NCBI GenBank assembly: GCA_023150805.1
Contig: JAKLKF010000002.1
Span: 1-64,000 of the forward strand
Direction: 5' to 3'
Length of the DNA: 64,000 bases
Source: Myxococcota bacterium
GTDB lineage: Bacteria; Myxococcota_A; UBA796; UBA2385
In this document: one piece after another, positions 1-8,996 of the stretch
How positions within the stretch are numbered: position 1 is the stretch's first letter
Layout of the letters: the number at the start of each line of letters is the position of its first letter
Position numbers and translations under genes: made by a program
The notes under the pieces: model-generated
Database searches by the model: none
Seen by the model: only the letters and a program-made list of their open reading frames with translations
What the model was told of the DNA's origin: nothing

Positions 1-22
1 CCTGCTCTTCGCCCGCAGAGAA

Positions 23-2032
23 GTCGCAGACCCCACCCCGACACAGAGGGGATTGAAACGAGCGTGAACGCCCGGATGCAGCCCGCGTGGTGGTCGAAGT
101 CGCAGACCCCACCCCGACACAGAGGGGATTGAAACCGTCCGCAATCCAGACGGTGCATTCATTTCCGAATGCGAAGTCGCAGACCCCACCCCGACACAGA
201 GGGGATTGAAACTGGGATCAGGGCACCGAGACGGATCTCGAAGATCGGGTCGTCGCAGACCCCACCCCGACACAGAGGGGATTGAAACCATCGGCTCTCC
301 GTCCAGCCCGACCGACCGGGCCTGCAGTCGCAGACCCCACCCCGACACAGAGGGGATTGAAACCCCTGGCGGGCGGCCGATTTCACACGTTCCTTGGGCA
401 GCAGTCGCAGACCCCACCCCGACACAGAGGGGATTGAAACTCGCCGCCTCGATCGCCTTCCCCTCGGCCAGCCGGGCGTGTCGCAGACCCCACCCCGACA
501 CAGAGGGGATTGAAACTGCGCGACCAAGAGTTCCCGGCGCATCTCATTGATGATGTCGCAGACCCCACCCCGACACAGAGGGGATTGAAACGGCGGTCAG
601 CAGACACAGGAGTGCCAGACAACCACCATCGTCGCAGACCCCACCCCGACACAGAGGGGATTGAAACCTCGCGTAGGTGGCGCCCCACCCGATCGCGCCG
701 CCCAGTCGCAGACCCCACCCCGACACAGAGGGGATTGAAACACCCGCAGGTCGTTGAGGATGCGGCGGCTATCACCGCAGTCGCAGACCCCACCCCGACA
801 CAGAGGGGATTGAAACATCTTTGCAAGGGTCTTGAACATGGCGCCTCCAGGGAGGTCGCAGGCCCCACGCCGACACAGAGGGGATTGAAACGCCGGAGTC
901 GATGTCCTCCTCGTCCTCCGTGGTGTAGGAGGTCGCAGACCCCACCCCGACACAGAGGGGATTGAAACCGACTACGTCGAGCGCGAGCGCCTCGACATGA
1001 TTACCGTCGCAGACCCCACCCCGACACAGAGGGGATTGAAACCGGCCGACGCGTTCTTCTCCGCCGACCACGGGTTGTCCCGTCGCAGACCCCACCCCGA
1101 CACAGAGGGGATTGAAACCTCACCTTGGCAGCGATCAAGTAGCTGAACTGGAGGTGCCGTCGCAGACCCCACCCCGACACAGAGGGGATTGAAACCTCCG
1201 TGCCCGTGGCGCCGCCGGCGTGGGCGATCCCGACGTCGCAGACCCCACCCCGACACAGAGGGGATCGAAACACGGTCTTCTTCGCTTCGGCCTTGAGCTC
1301 GCGCTCAACCGAGTCGCAGACCCCACCCCGACGCAGAGGGGATTGAAACTGCGCCGGCCCCGCGTACTGGCTGACCACCATCTTGCTCGTCGCAGACCCC
1401 ACCCGATACAGAGGGGATTGGAACCGGCATTGCGCGCGGCCGCGGCCGCGCGGTGGGCGACGGCGTCGCAGACCCCACCCCGACACAGAGGGGATCGAAA
1501 CTCGCGAACGCCCTTCACCATGAAGAACATGTCGCCGACGTCGCAGACCCCACCCCGACACAGAGGGGATGGAAACGCCCATCGTTGGCCCAGTCCACGT
1601 TCGTGGGATCGGGGGGTCGCAGACCCCACCCCGACACAGAGGGGATGGAAACGACGACTGCGGCCCCGAGCTGCGACGCTCGGGACCGCACGTCGCAGAC
1701 CCCACCCCGACACAGAGGGGATGGAAACGATGGAGATGCGGATCATGGGAGTCCTTACGCGCCATGGTGTCGCAGACCCCACCCCGACACAGAGGGGATG
1801 GAAACATCTCCAAGGTCCCCCGGCTCCAAGTGCCGAAGCTCACGTCGCAGACCCCACCCCGACACAGAGGGGATGGAAACCAGATCCACCAGGTAGCCCC
1901 AGTAGGCCTGCTCTCCGGGTCGCAGACCCCACCCCGACACAGAGGGGATGGAAACCACGGCGGCCCTTGCGCTGGACCGTCGCTTTTCACGCCCAGTCGC
2001 AGACCCCACCCCGACATAGAGGGGATTGGTCG
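23..2032 (+). CRISPR. CRISPR array, 27 visible repeats of 37 bp, 26 spacers
   Basis: A 37-bp repeat begins GTCGCAGACCCC and ends GAGGGGATTGAAAC. It recurs every 75-78 bases at 23, 99, 176, 252, 327, 404, 480, 555, 631, 705, 780, 854, 932, 1006, 1082, 1159, 1235, 1313, 1389, 1465, 1540, 1616, 1692, 1769, 1844, 1919 and 1996. Spacers are unique and about 38-41 bases. CCCC and GGGG inside the repeat can pair around an eight-base loop, and the ATTGAAAC end is typical of type I and III crRNA 5' handles. Repeats decay toward the right: 17 and 20 end ATCGAAAC, 19 lacks a base, 21-26 end ATGGAAAC and the last is badly degenerate. The leader is therefore to the left, outside the window, and the array reads on the plus strand. 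The first 22 bases are a cut spacer. No cas1, cas2 or effector gene lies in the window. Confidence 0.98.
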
Positions 2033-2312
2033 TGCCCGGCCACCCCGACCAGGGCCGCGGGGACCTGGTCTTTACCGACGGCGCCGGGCGCTACACGGTG
2101 GTGGGGGTCAGGGTCATCGACGGCGGCAACGGCGGCGGCTCGGGCAAGACCACCCGGCGCAAGCGGACGCAGAAGCGCCGCAAGTGGAGGAACAGGCTCG
2201 GCGATACGCCGAAGAGCTGCGGATTCGGCCGGGCGTGGACGAGGTGGTCGCCTTCACGTAGATCGAGCACCCGGAAAACCCGGCGGAGGGGGGTGCAGGC
2301 GGTGGGGGCCTG
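2030..2312 (+). pseudogene. Decayed PD-(D/E)XK-like nuclease fragment
   Basis: Just past the last repeat, one frame reads DLVFTDGAGRYTVVGVRV followed by a Gly- and Arg/Lys-rich stretch ending near 2187. A shift to the next frame continues sensibly as KVEEQARRYAEELRIRPGVD and then VVAFT, then hits TAG near 2259, after which IEHPENPAEGG still looks coding. This reads as one C-terminal protein fragment broken by a one-base frameshift near 2185 and a stop codon. The DLVF...YTVVxVxV pattern resembles the D...ExK core of restriction-like nuclease folds, with the expected E and K replaced by G and R. Frame reading is direct; the family is an inference. There is no visible start codon because the 5' part is replaced by the array. 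Confidence 0.4.
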
Positions 2313-2315
2313 ACC

Positions 2316-5300
2316 CTACCGGGCGACCAGGTCGGCCAGGTGGAGCGCCGCCACGGCGGCCAGGTCTTCTTCGCCGCGAGGCGGGCCGAGCGAAGCTCGG
2401 AGCTGAGCGACCAGCCCAGGCAGCGGGTGGGTGAGCAGCAGGGCCCAGCGCGAGGCGACCGCGGCCAGGGCGGGCTCCGTCCAGGTCCGGCGCAGGGCGG
2501 CGACATCGTCCACGGACAGCCAGGTCAGAAGCTCGGCCTCGTCGACGCGAGGCGCCGGCAGGCGCCCCAGGGCGGCGCGGAGGGGGTCGAGGGCGCCGGC
2601 GCCGAGCAGACGGTGGATGGCGGCACGCTGGGGGAAGGCGGCCGCGTCGCCCCCCGCGGCCGCGAGGCCGGCCGCCTCCCACTGTTCCAACGCGGTCCCG
2701 ACCTCTCCCAGGCGCGCCTGGGCGTGGCTCGCCCAGCCTGCCTCGCCGGTGGTGGCGGCCAGTCGCAGGGCAGCCAGGGCCTCGAGCCGGGCATCGCCGT
2801 CCGCGAGCGCCTGGGCGAAGATCTCGCTGGCGCGCTCGGGCGTCGCAGCGGGGAGCCCGGCCAGGGCCGCGCTCCGCGCATCCCCCAGCCTCGCCCAGGA
2901 CGCCGCGACCGACGCGGGTCCGTCCAGGAGCTCCCCGGCGGTCAGGACCGCTCGGGCGTCGCCCGAGGTTGCAGCCTGAGCGCGTGCGGTGACCGCCAGC
3001 TCCCGAGCCAGCCACGGCCGGCCCAGGGCCGCCGCCAGGCCCGCCCGCGCCAACAAAGTGTCCGTGTCCAGGCCGCTCCCCAGCGGCGCCTCGATCCGCT
3101 CGAGCAGCGCCCAGGCCCGGTCGAAGCGCCCCAGCGCCGCCTCCACCCGCGCCCGCAGCAGGGCGACGCGCTGCAGGCCCGAGACATGGTCCGCAGCCCG
3201 CCAGGCTGCGTCTGCGTGGTCGAGATGCCCCGCGGCGGCGGCCCACCGTCCACCGTCCAGGTCCAGCAGCGCCAGGTCGACCTGGGCGTAGCCCTGGACC
3301 CGGGGCTCGCCCAGGCGCCGACCGAGTGCCAGCGCCTCCTGGGCCAGCTCCCGCGCGGCCTGCGGGCGGCCCCGGTGCCGCTCGGCGGCCCCCTGGCACT
3401 GCACGACGAAGCCGCGCTCGATGTCCATGCCCTCGGCCTGGTAGCGGCCCACCGCGGCCTGCAGGTGGGCCACCGCGACGCCCGGCTCGCCCCGCGTGTC
3501 GGCGATCACCCCCAGCTCCTTGAGACAGTTGCCGAGCTGCCGCATGTCCCCCACCGCCCGGGCCCCGGCCTCGGCCCGGCGCATCTCGGCCTCGGCCTCG
3601 TCCAGGCGGCCCAGGGAGCGCAGGCAGGTCGACCGGATGTAGGAGGCGCGGTGGGCAAGGGAGGGATCGATGCCCACCAGGGCCTGGTCGGCCAGGGCCA
3701 GGCCGTCCGCCGCCCGACCCATGAAGTAGGCCATCGTGGCCGCCTGGCAGGCCACCTGCCCGGCCGCCGCACCGTGCAGGCGGGCAAGCAGGGTCTGCCC
3801 GACCCGGAGGCCCGCCGCCGAGGCCCCCGTCCACAGGAACATGCGCCAGGCGTCGTCGAACAACGACACGGCCCGGTCTGGGGCGCACCGCAGCAGCACC
3901 GCCTCCAGGTTGCCGCGCTCGGACTGGAACCAGTCCCGGGCCGCCGTCGACTGGCCAGTGTCGTACCGGGCCCGCCAGGTGGACAGTGCCCCACCGAAGG
4001 CGGCGACCAGGGTCGGCACAAGGGTACCGACATCGGTGGCCACCGCGGCCCGGACCAGCTCATGCACCCGCCAGCGGCCCGCTTCCCGCCCCAGCAGGCC
4101 GTGAGACCGGGCCACGGCACGGTCGGCGTCGAGGAGCCCCAGGCCGTCGGCCAGCCAGGGCGCCACGCCGGCCGGGCAGGCCGCGGCGGCGAGGAGCAGC
4201 CGCCGGTCCTGCTCCGAGAGGGCCTGCAGCGAGCGGGCCAGGGCTTCGCCCAGGTCGACCTGCGGCCGCGCGGCGGTCGAGCGCGCCGCCAGCTCCAGGG
4301 CCAGGGGCAGCCCACCGCCGGCCGCCACCGCGTCGGCCACCCACTGGTCGCTGGCTACCAGCCCGCCGGCCGCCGCCACCGCCTGCACCAGCGCCGCGGC
4401 CGCGCCGTCATCGAGGGGCCCGACCGCCACCACCCGCTCGAGCGCGCCGCCGACCGGCTGACGACTGGTCACCAGCAGGTGGGGCCCGCCGCCGTGCCCG
4501 GCCAGCCCCTCGACCAGGGCGCGCAGCGCGGCCCCGTCGGCGTCCACCACCGGCTCGGCGTTGTCCAGCACCACCAGCACCGGGCGACCGCCCACCCCCT
4601 GGGCCAGGCTCCGCGCACAGTCTGCCGGCCTGCCCGTCGGGACGGGCAGCCCCAGGGCCTCGGCCACCCGCTCGCCCACCGCGGCGCAGGTCGTCGCCCC
4701 GCGCAGGTCGACCTCGTAGACCCCAGCCGGGAAGCGGGCGCCGGCTGCCACCTGGACCGCCCGACTGGCCGTGGTCTTGCCGACGCCGCCCATGCCCCAC
4801 AGGGTCACCAGGGGGTGAACGGTCAGCAGGGCCAGCACCTCCGCCACCAGCCCGTCGCGGCCGAACAGTCGGGCCGGCGCCAGGGGGCGCGGCGCAGCCG
4901 CCAGGTCGGGCAGGGCCGGCGCGCGCGCTGCCTCGACCCGCAGGCGCGGCGTGCGCGCCAGGGCGCCCGCCTCCGGGTCGACCCAGGCGGCGGCCAGCAC
5001 GCGGCGGGTCTGCTCCAGCTCGGCCCTGAGCAGGCCAGAGGCTGCCAACAACTGACCTACCAGCGCGGCGGACGCCTCGGGCTGCTCGGCCAGCGCCCCG
5101 GCCAGTGCCTCCAGCCGCACCACCCCCCGCGCCGCCAGGTCGAGCAAGTCGTATTTGCTGTGGCGGACGAACAGCCCCTCCAGGCCGCCCGGATCCGCCT
5201 CCTCGGCCGCCTCGACCTCCGGGAAGTACCGACCTACGACCAGCGGGAGCACGTCGGGGCGGGCCACCCGGCGACCGGCGTGGTGGGCCAGGAACTCGAC

Positions 5301-6137
5301 CGTGCGACGCCGCACTCCAGCGTACTGGAACACCGGGAGCAGCGTCGTCACCGCCTGCCCCTCGACCAGGACCAGCGGAAACAGATCCAGCCAGTCCCCC
5401 TCCCCGTGCCGCACGGCCACGTGCCCCGCCGGCACCCCGACGGGCCGCGCCACCTCGCCCCAGGGGCCGGGCTCGGCGCCCCGGAGGCGCCGGGCCACCC
5501 CTTCCCCCACCTCCACCAGCTCGAGGCCGGCCAGCGGCGAGAGCGCATCGAGCAGCCCGTGCAGCTGCGGCAGGGCCTCCTCGAAGAGGTCCGTGCAGGC
5601 CTCGGCGGGCGGCACCGCCCCGTGCGCCGTGCGGTTCCGCAGGGCCAGCAGGGGCTCGCACAGGGCCTGCAGCGGCGTTCCGTCCAGGTCCCCCAGCAGC
5701 CACGGGCCCCCCCCCTGGCGCCGGGCCTTGCGCGCCGCCTCGAACAGGTCCACCCAGGCGCTGGTCAGCGGCCGCGGCAAGCGCTCCCGCAGGCGGGCCT
5801 GCAGCCGCGACGGCGGAGTGCCTTTGGCCAGCACCGCCTGCAGCGCCACTACGCACAGCAGCTCGATCGTCGCCTCGAAGCAGTCGATGAGCCGGTGCAG
5901 CCGGGTGAACGGATGCACCTCCTCCAGCAGCTGCCGATAGCACAGGGCGATCGGGGCCGGGAAGCTCCCCACCACCTCGTGGGGCAGGCCCGGGGTCTCG
6001 ATCGGGGCCCCGAGGTGGGCGACCTCGCCCTGGACCTCCAGGGCCCGGCTCGAGGCCGCGGCGAGGGCCTGGGCCTGGAGCAGGGGGACGGTGCCCAGGA
6101 TGCGGCCGTCGGGGGCGTAGAGGAGGGTCAGGGGCAT
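2316..6137 (-). CDS. HEPN - NB-ARC (STAND) ATPase - TPR protein
   Basis: A 1273-residue three-part protein. The N-terminal roughly 400 residues include RNRTAH (R167 to H172), which fits the RX4H motif of HEPN ribonucleases. The middle is an NB-ARC/STAND ATPase: Walker A GMGGVGKTT at about 448-456, Walker B VVLDN with D525, then a GLPLAL motif. The C-terminal half is helical TPR-like repeats. In STAND proteins the repeats sense a ligand and the NTPase oligomerises to switch on the N-terminal effector, here plausibly RNA cleavage in antiviral abortive infection. The ATG at 6137 is preferred because an upstream start at 6218 lies inside the inverted repeat. The gene is convergent with the CRISPR array. 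The STAND call is firm; the HEPN call and the defence role are inferences. Confidence 0.85.
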   Translation of the reverse strand: MPLTLLYAPDGRILGTVPLLQAQALAAASSRALEVQGEVAHLGAPIETPGLPHEVVGSFPAPIALCYRQLLEEVHPFTRLHRLIDCFEATIELLCVVALQAVLAKGTPPSRLQARLRERLPRPLTSAWVDLFEAARKARRQGGGPWLLGDLDGTPLQALCEPLLALRNRTAHGAVPPAEACTDLFEEALPQLHGLLDALSPLAGLELVEVGEGVARRLRGAEPGPWGEVARPVGVPAGHVAVRHGEGDWLDLFPLVLVEGQAVTTLLPVFQYAGVRRRTVEFLAHHAGRRVARPDVLPLVVGRYFPEVEAAEEADPGGLEGLFVRHSKYDLLDLAARGVVRLEALAGALAEQPEASAALVGQLLAASGLLRAELEQTRRVLAAAWVDPEAGALARTPRLRVEAARAPALPDLAAAPRPLAPARLFGRDGLVAEVLALLTVHPLVTLWGMGGVGKTTASRAVQVAAGARFPAGVYEVDLRGATTCAAVGERVAEALGLPVPTGRPADCARSLAQGVGGRPVLVVLDNAEPVVDADGAALRALVEGLAGHGGGPHLLVTSRQPVGGALERVVAVGPLDDGAAAALVQAVAAAGGLVASDQWVADAVAAGGGLPLALELAARSTAARPQVDLGEALARSLQALSEQDRRLLLAAAACPAGVAPWLADGLGLLDADRAVARSHGLLGREAGRWRVHELVRAAVATDVGTLVPTLVAAFGGALSTWRARYDTGQSTAARDWFQSERGNLEAVLLRCAPDRAVSLFDDAWRMFLWTGASAAGLRVGQTLLARLHGAAAGQVACQAATMAYFMGRAADGLALADQALVGIDPSLAHRASYIRSTCLRSLGRLDEAEAEMRRAEAGARAVGDMRQLGNCLKELGVIADTRGEPGVAVAHLQAAVGRYQAEGMDIERGFVVQCQGAAERHRGRPQAARELAQEALALGRRLGEPRVQGYAQVDLALLDLDGGRWAAAAGHLDHADAAWRAADHVSGLQRVALLRARVEAALGRFDRAWALLERIEAPLGSGLDTDTLLARAGLAAALGRPWLARELAVTARAQAATSGDARAVLTAGELLDGPASVAASWARLGDARSAALAGLPAATPERASEIFAQALADGDARLEALAALRLAATTGEAGWASHAQARLGEVGTALEQWEAAGLAAAGGDAAAFPQRAAIHRLLGAGALDPLRAALGRLPAPRVDEAELLTWLSVDDVAALRRTWTEPALAAVASRWALLLTHPLPGLVAQLRASLGPPRGEEDLAAVAALHLADLVAR

Positions 6138-6183
6138 GGGGTGGGGGGAGCATAGACCTGGGGCGGCACGGGTCGGCCAGAGT

Positions 6184-6247
6184 AGTGGATCACCTGGGCT
6201 GCCCTCGGGGTGGATCACTCCTGCCGCCCTGTCACATCGTCATCGAC
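6184..6247. repeat. Inverted-repeat copy, left (IS21-like end)
   Basis: Bases 6184-6218 match the reverse complement of 20251-20285 at 30 of 35 positions, and weaker similarity runs on to about 6247. The copy holds two TGGATCAC boxes spaced 22 bases apart (6187 and 6211), a layout seen at IS21-family transposon ends. No transposase lies beside this copy. It may mark a transposon remnant or one edge of an inserted 14-kb block. Confidence 0.7.
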
Positions 6248-6370
6248 CTACTCATCGCGCCTGAACGCATTGCAGTAGTCATACTGGTCCCTATACATAT
6301 AGTGGTAGTTGCAGTAGCCCTTCCGACGGTCGAAGAACACGCAGAACTTGCAGTACTCGTTGTAGCCCAT
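6248..6370 (-). CDS. Cys-rich 40-residue microprotein, probable zinc binder
   Basis: A short reading frame of 40 codons starts at ATG 6370, preceded by a near-perfect ribosome binding site (GGAGGTGA, seven bases spacing to the ATG region), and ends at TAG. The protein contains CKFC, then a Cys ten residues on (KGYC), and a final DYCNAF, so four cysteines in a C-x2-C-x9-C-x12-C pattern with many Tyr and Phe. The pattern resembles small zinc-binding proteins. Its base composition is clearly lower in GC than its neighbours, suggesting foreign origin. It lies immediately inside the left inverted repeat and opposite to no other gene. The partner or target is unknown. The strong Shine-Dalgarno and cysteine spacing make it a real gene candidate. 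Confidence 0.65.
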   Translation of the reverse strand: MGYNEYCKFCVFFDRRKGYCNYHYMYRDQYDYCNAFRRDE

Positions 6371-6855
6371 TCTCACCTCCAACGACCCCATATTCCAGGC
6401 AAATGGTAGATGCAAACAAGGCAATTCATTCGCTGCCCGGTCGTCCCCCCACTTGCCCGAAAGAACCGTCCACAGGACCCTGGAGCACCTCTCCGACGAC
6501 TGAGAGTGTGACCGCAGCCCCGACCGGGCTGGGCCATCAACCAGACGGGACGGTGGCTTCGTTGCCCGGTTGGCCGATCCATGGGCAGGCCGGGTCGACG
6601 CGCCCAGGCACCTGCAGTCAGCGCCGGACGATGTGCCAGAGGCAGGTTGGGCGCCGGCACCATCACCGCGCGCCGACCCAGGGTCTGCTCAACCAGCAAG
6701 CGCCGCGCGGCGTGGTGACCCTGTCCCGGGGGCAGCCACAGCCCGGGCGCCTGCCCTGCGGGTGTAGCAGCCTGGCACTCACCTCGACCACGGACGACAG
6801 GCCAGCGAGGTCCACGGTTCCCTCTACCTCGCCACACTGTCACCGGGGTATTCGT
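6371..6855. other. Gene-poor stretch, no feature recognised
   Basis: About 485 bases without a convincing gene. Frames open on both strands here translate to low-complexity, Pro/Arg/Gly-rich text with no ribosome binding site. It holds the ribosome binding site of the microprotein at its left edge and nothing else I can support. Confidence 0.6.
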
Positions 6856-7677
6856 TCAGGCCCGCTTCGCCAGGCCCTGCAGGGTGGTCACGGCCTGCTG
6901 GTGCTCGTCCCGACGCTCCTCGCGCCACAGGGCGGCCACCTTCTCCTGGCGGGCGGCGGCCTGCCAGGCCTCGTCATCCAGCACGTGCTGGCGCCAGGCG
7001 TGGCGCAGGCGGTCGGCCACGCGTTCGACGGAGATCGCCAGGAAGGCCTCGAGCAGCGACATGCCGATGGCCAGGCCCTTCGCGCCCATGGTGTGGGCCA
7101 TGCTCCACCGCATCGCGAAGAGCGCTACCGCAATCCCCAGCATAACAACCAGCCACCCCCGGCCCTTGGAGGCCGAGACGCGCGTCTCCAGGCGGGCCGA
7201 GCCGATCAGCGACGCCACCAACGTCCCGCTGATCAGCATGGCGCTGGCGAAGCCGGCGAAGAGCGCGGCCGGGGTGCTTGGCAGGAGCTGGGCGAAGACC
7301 AGGTCGTGCAGGGTGAGCGTGAAGGTGAGCGCGATGGCGCCCGAGGCCAGGGAGACCAGGAGCCAGGGCGTCGAGGGCGCCTTGGGGCGCTCGCCGAGCG
7401 AGGCCAGGACCTGGCGGGCGCGGTTCAGGTTGGCCTCGGCGTGGTGGAGCTGCTGCTCGGTGCGCTCCGCCAGGCCGATGGCCCGGTGGGCCTCCTGCTC
7501 ACACATGCGCAGGCGCAGGTCGTCCAGCGAGGCGGTCGGGGACGCAACCTGGGGCGGCAAGGACGACGTGCCCTGTGTGGAGTGGTGGGCCGGCGGGAAA
7601 GCGTGCGCCTGGGGCGCCTCGTCGTCGACGGCCGGGAGGACGGAGAGGGTGGTGGCGGGCGAGTGGGGCTGGGTCAT
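6856..7677 (-). CDS. Membrane protein with coiled-coil flanks, unknown function
   Basis: A 273-residue protein. Residues 1-50 are Pro/Ser/Thr-rich and disordered. Residues about 50-95 form an amphipathic helix with many Glu, Arg and Gln. Four hydrophobic segments follow between about 100 and 210, and the C-terminus is again a charged helix. The layout (soluble coil, four membrane helices, soluble coil) is repeated in the next gene upstream (start 8902), so the two look like distant paralogues, though I see little direct sequence identity. The start ATG at 7677 has GGAG about ten bases upstream. The upstream region holds only a weak version of the block's bipartite motif. No family recognised. 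Membership in a block with a secretion-type ATPase suggests an envelope role, which is inference. Confidence 0.75.
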   Translation of the reverse strand: MTQPHSPATTLSVLPAVDDEAPQAHAFPPAHHSTQGTSSLPPQVASPTASLDDLRLRMCEQEAHRAIGLAERTEQQLHHAEANLNRARQVLASLGERPKAPSTPWLLVSLASGAIALTFTLTLHDLVFAQLLPSTPAALFAGFASAMLISGTLVASLIGSARLETRVSASKGRGWLVVMLGIAVALFAMRWSMAHTMGAKGLAIGMSLLEAFLAISVERVADRLRHAWRQHVLDDEAWQAAARQEKVAALWREERRDEHQQAVTTLQGLAKRA

Positions 7678-7765
7678 GGATGGCTCCGGTTGGGACCGAG
7701 ACGGGGGACCGACACCGAGGGTGGCGGTTGAGGGTGGGGGGCCGGTGCCCCCCGGGGGCGGGCGC

Positions 7766-8902
7766 TCAGCCCGGCGTCGGCGTGCTCTGCGGCAGGCCCT
7801 GGTGCTCCCGCACTTCGCGCGTGGTCGGGGCGCGGACCGAGGCGCCGCCCTCGCCGCGGTTCTCGGCGATCCCGGCCAGGTAGCCGGCCTCGACGGCCTG
7901 CCCGGCGGCCTTGCGGATCAGCTCGGCCTGGCGGCGGTGGTGCTCGCGGCGGCGCACCTGCTCGTCGTGCTCGGCGATCTTCGCCTCGCAGTCGGCGAGC
8001 GCGCCGCGGGCCTCGGCCTCGCGCCGCTCGGCGGCATGGATCGCCTGGGTGGCGGCCATCCACGGCGCCCGGCGCTCGCGGTACCGCGCGTGGCTGCGGG
8101 CGACGCCGTAGGTGTAGAGCGCGGTCGCGACCAGGCACAGGCCCGCGCCGAGCGCGTAGCTGGCGGCCCGCAGGTGGTCGGCGCCGTCCTGTGCGGCGCT
8201 GGCGGCGACCAGGTAGACCACCCCCGCCAGGGCGCCACAGACCCCCAGCCACAGCCCGCGCATCGGCCGCTCGTCGGGCGTCTCCACCGCCGCGCTGCGG
8301 ACCAGGGTCGTCACGGGCAGGGCGGCCAGCAGGGTGGCGCCGGCGGCGGCGGCGAAGGCGGCGGCGGGGTCGTCCAGCCACAGCCGGGTGGCGCCCTCGT
8401 GGAGGGCCAGCCCGACGGGGATCGCGGTAGCGAGCGTGCCGACGACCAGGACCACGCGGTCGTCGGGGCGCTGGGGCTCCTCGCCCAGGCTGGCCCGGGC
8501 AGCCCGCTTCTCATCGGTCAGGCGCTCGGCCTGCGCGATGCGGTCGCGGGTCTCCAGCGCAAGCTGGACCTGCTCCAGATAGCGCGCCTGCATCAGGCCG
8601 TCCGCGGCGTTCTGGGCGGGATCGTAGGAGGCCGCGGCCAGCCGGTCGGCGGCCGCCATGGCCTCGGCGATGAGCGCCTTCAGGAGCACCGGGTCCGGGC
8701 GCAGGGCACCGGACCACAGGGCCGTCTCGCGGCCCCACTGGTGCAGGCCCGTGTAGATCAGCAGCGCCTCGTCGCCGGGCTTGCCGTCGACCAGGCCCGA
8801 CAGGTCGGGCATGGAGGGCGGACCCTGGGGGCGGTCGAGGGAGGTGGGGGCGCCGTCGGGCCGGTTGGCGCCGGTCAGGGAGTGGATGGGGGCGTGGGCC
8901 AT
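7766..8902 (-). CDS. Membrane protein, four hydrophobic segments, unknown function
   Basis: A 378-residue protein. A polar N-terminal half, including a helical region rich in Ala, Arg and Glu at about 70-135, is followed by four hydrophobic segments between about 150 and 280. A charged coiled coil (about 285-345) and a short tail complete it. The start at ATG 8902 is chosen because GGAG precedes it and the longer open frame upstream is low-complexity. A clear CCTCAGGTTCC...GCCGTCC motif lies 46 bases upstream of the start. The domain order matches the neighbour at 6856-7677. No catalytic motif is visible and no family is recognised. Confidence 0.75.
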   Translation of the reverse strand: MAHAPIHSLTGANRPDGAPTSLDRPQGPPSMPDLSGLVDGKPGDEALLIYTGLHQWGRETALWSGALRPDPVLLKALIAEAMAAADRLAAASYDPAQNAADGLMQARYLEQVQLALETRDRIAQAERLTDEKRAARASLGEEPQRPDDRVVLVVGTLATAIPVGLALHEGATRLWLDDPAAAFAAAAGATLLAALPVTTLVRSAAVETPDERPMRGLWLGVCGALAGVVYLVAASAAQDGADHLRAASYALGAGLCLVATALYTYGVARSHARYRERRAPWMAATQAIHAAERREAEARGALADCEAKIAEHDEQVRRREHHRRQAELIRKAAGQAVEAGYLAGIAENRGEGGASVRAPTTREVREHQGLPQSTPTPG

Positions 8903-8948
8903 GGTGGATGCTCCGGGGGGGAAGGGGCACCGGGAGGGGTGCCCATGA

Positions 8949-8978
8949 GGGGGACGGCGGCGGCCGCGGAACCTGAGG
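8949..8978 (-). promoter_or_regulatory. Bipartite upstream motif, copy B
   Basis: Reading on the minus strand, CCTCAGGTTCC, nine bases, then GCCGTCCCCC, ending 46 bases before the start of the gene at 8902. It is one of four copies in the 6-20 kb block with identical internal spacing and the same orientation relative to the gene. The layout would suit a promoter for an alternative sigma factor or an activator site. Confidence 0.5.
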
Positions 8979-8996
8979 CCGGCCGACCCCGGGGGC

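Noticed and set aside
159-2017. Several frames on both strands inside the CRISPR array, with repeating FQSPLCRGGVCD-type peptides
   Set aside because: They are translations of the DNA repeat itself; spacers between have no coding pattern.
2340-6155. A 1271-codon open frame on the plus strand
   Set aside because: Antisense to the STAND gene; low-complexity Gln/Arg/Gly text without motifs, an effect of high GC.
6373-6843. A 156-codon minus-strand frame
   Set aside because: Arg/Gly/Pro-rich, no start signal, no similarity to any protein type I know.
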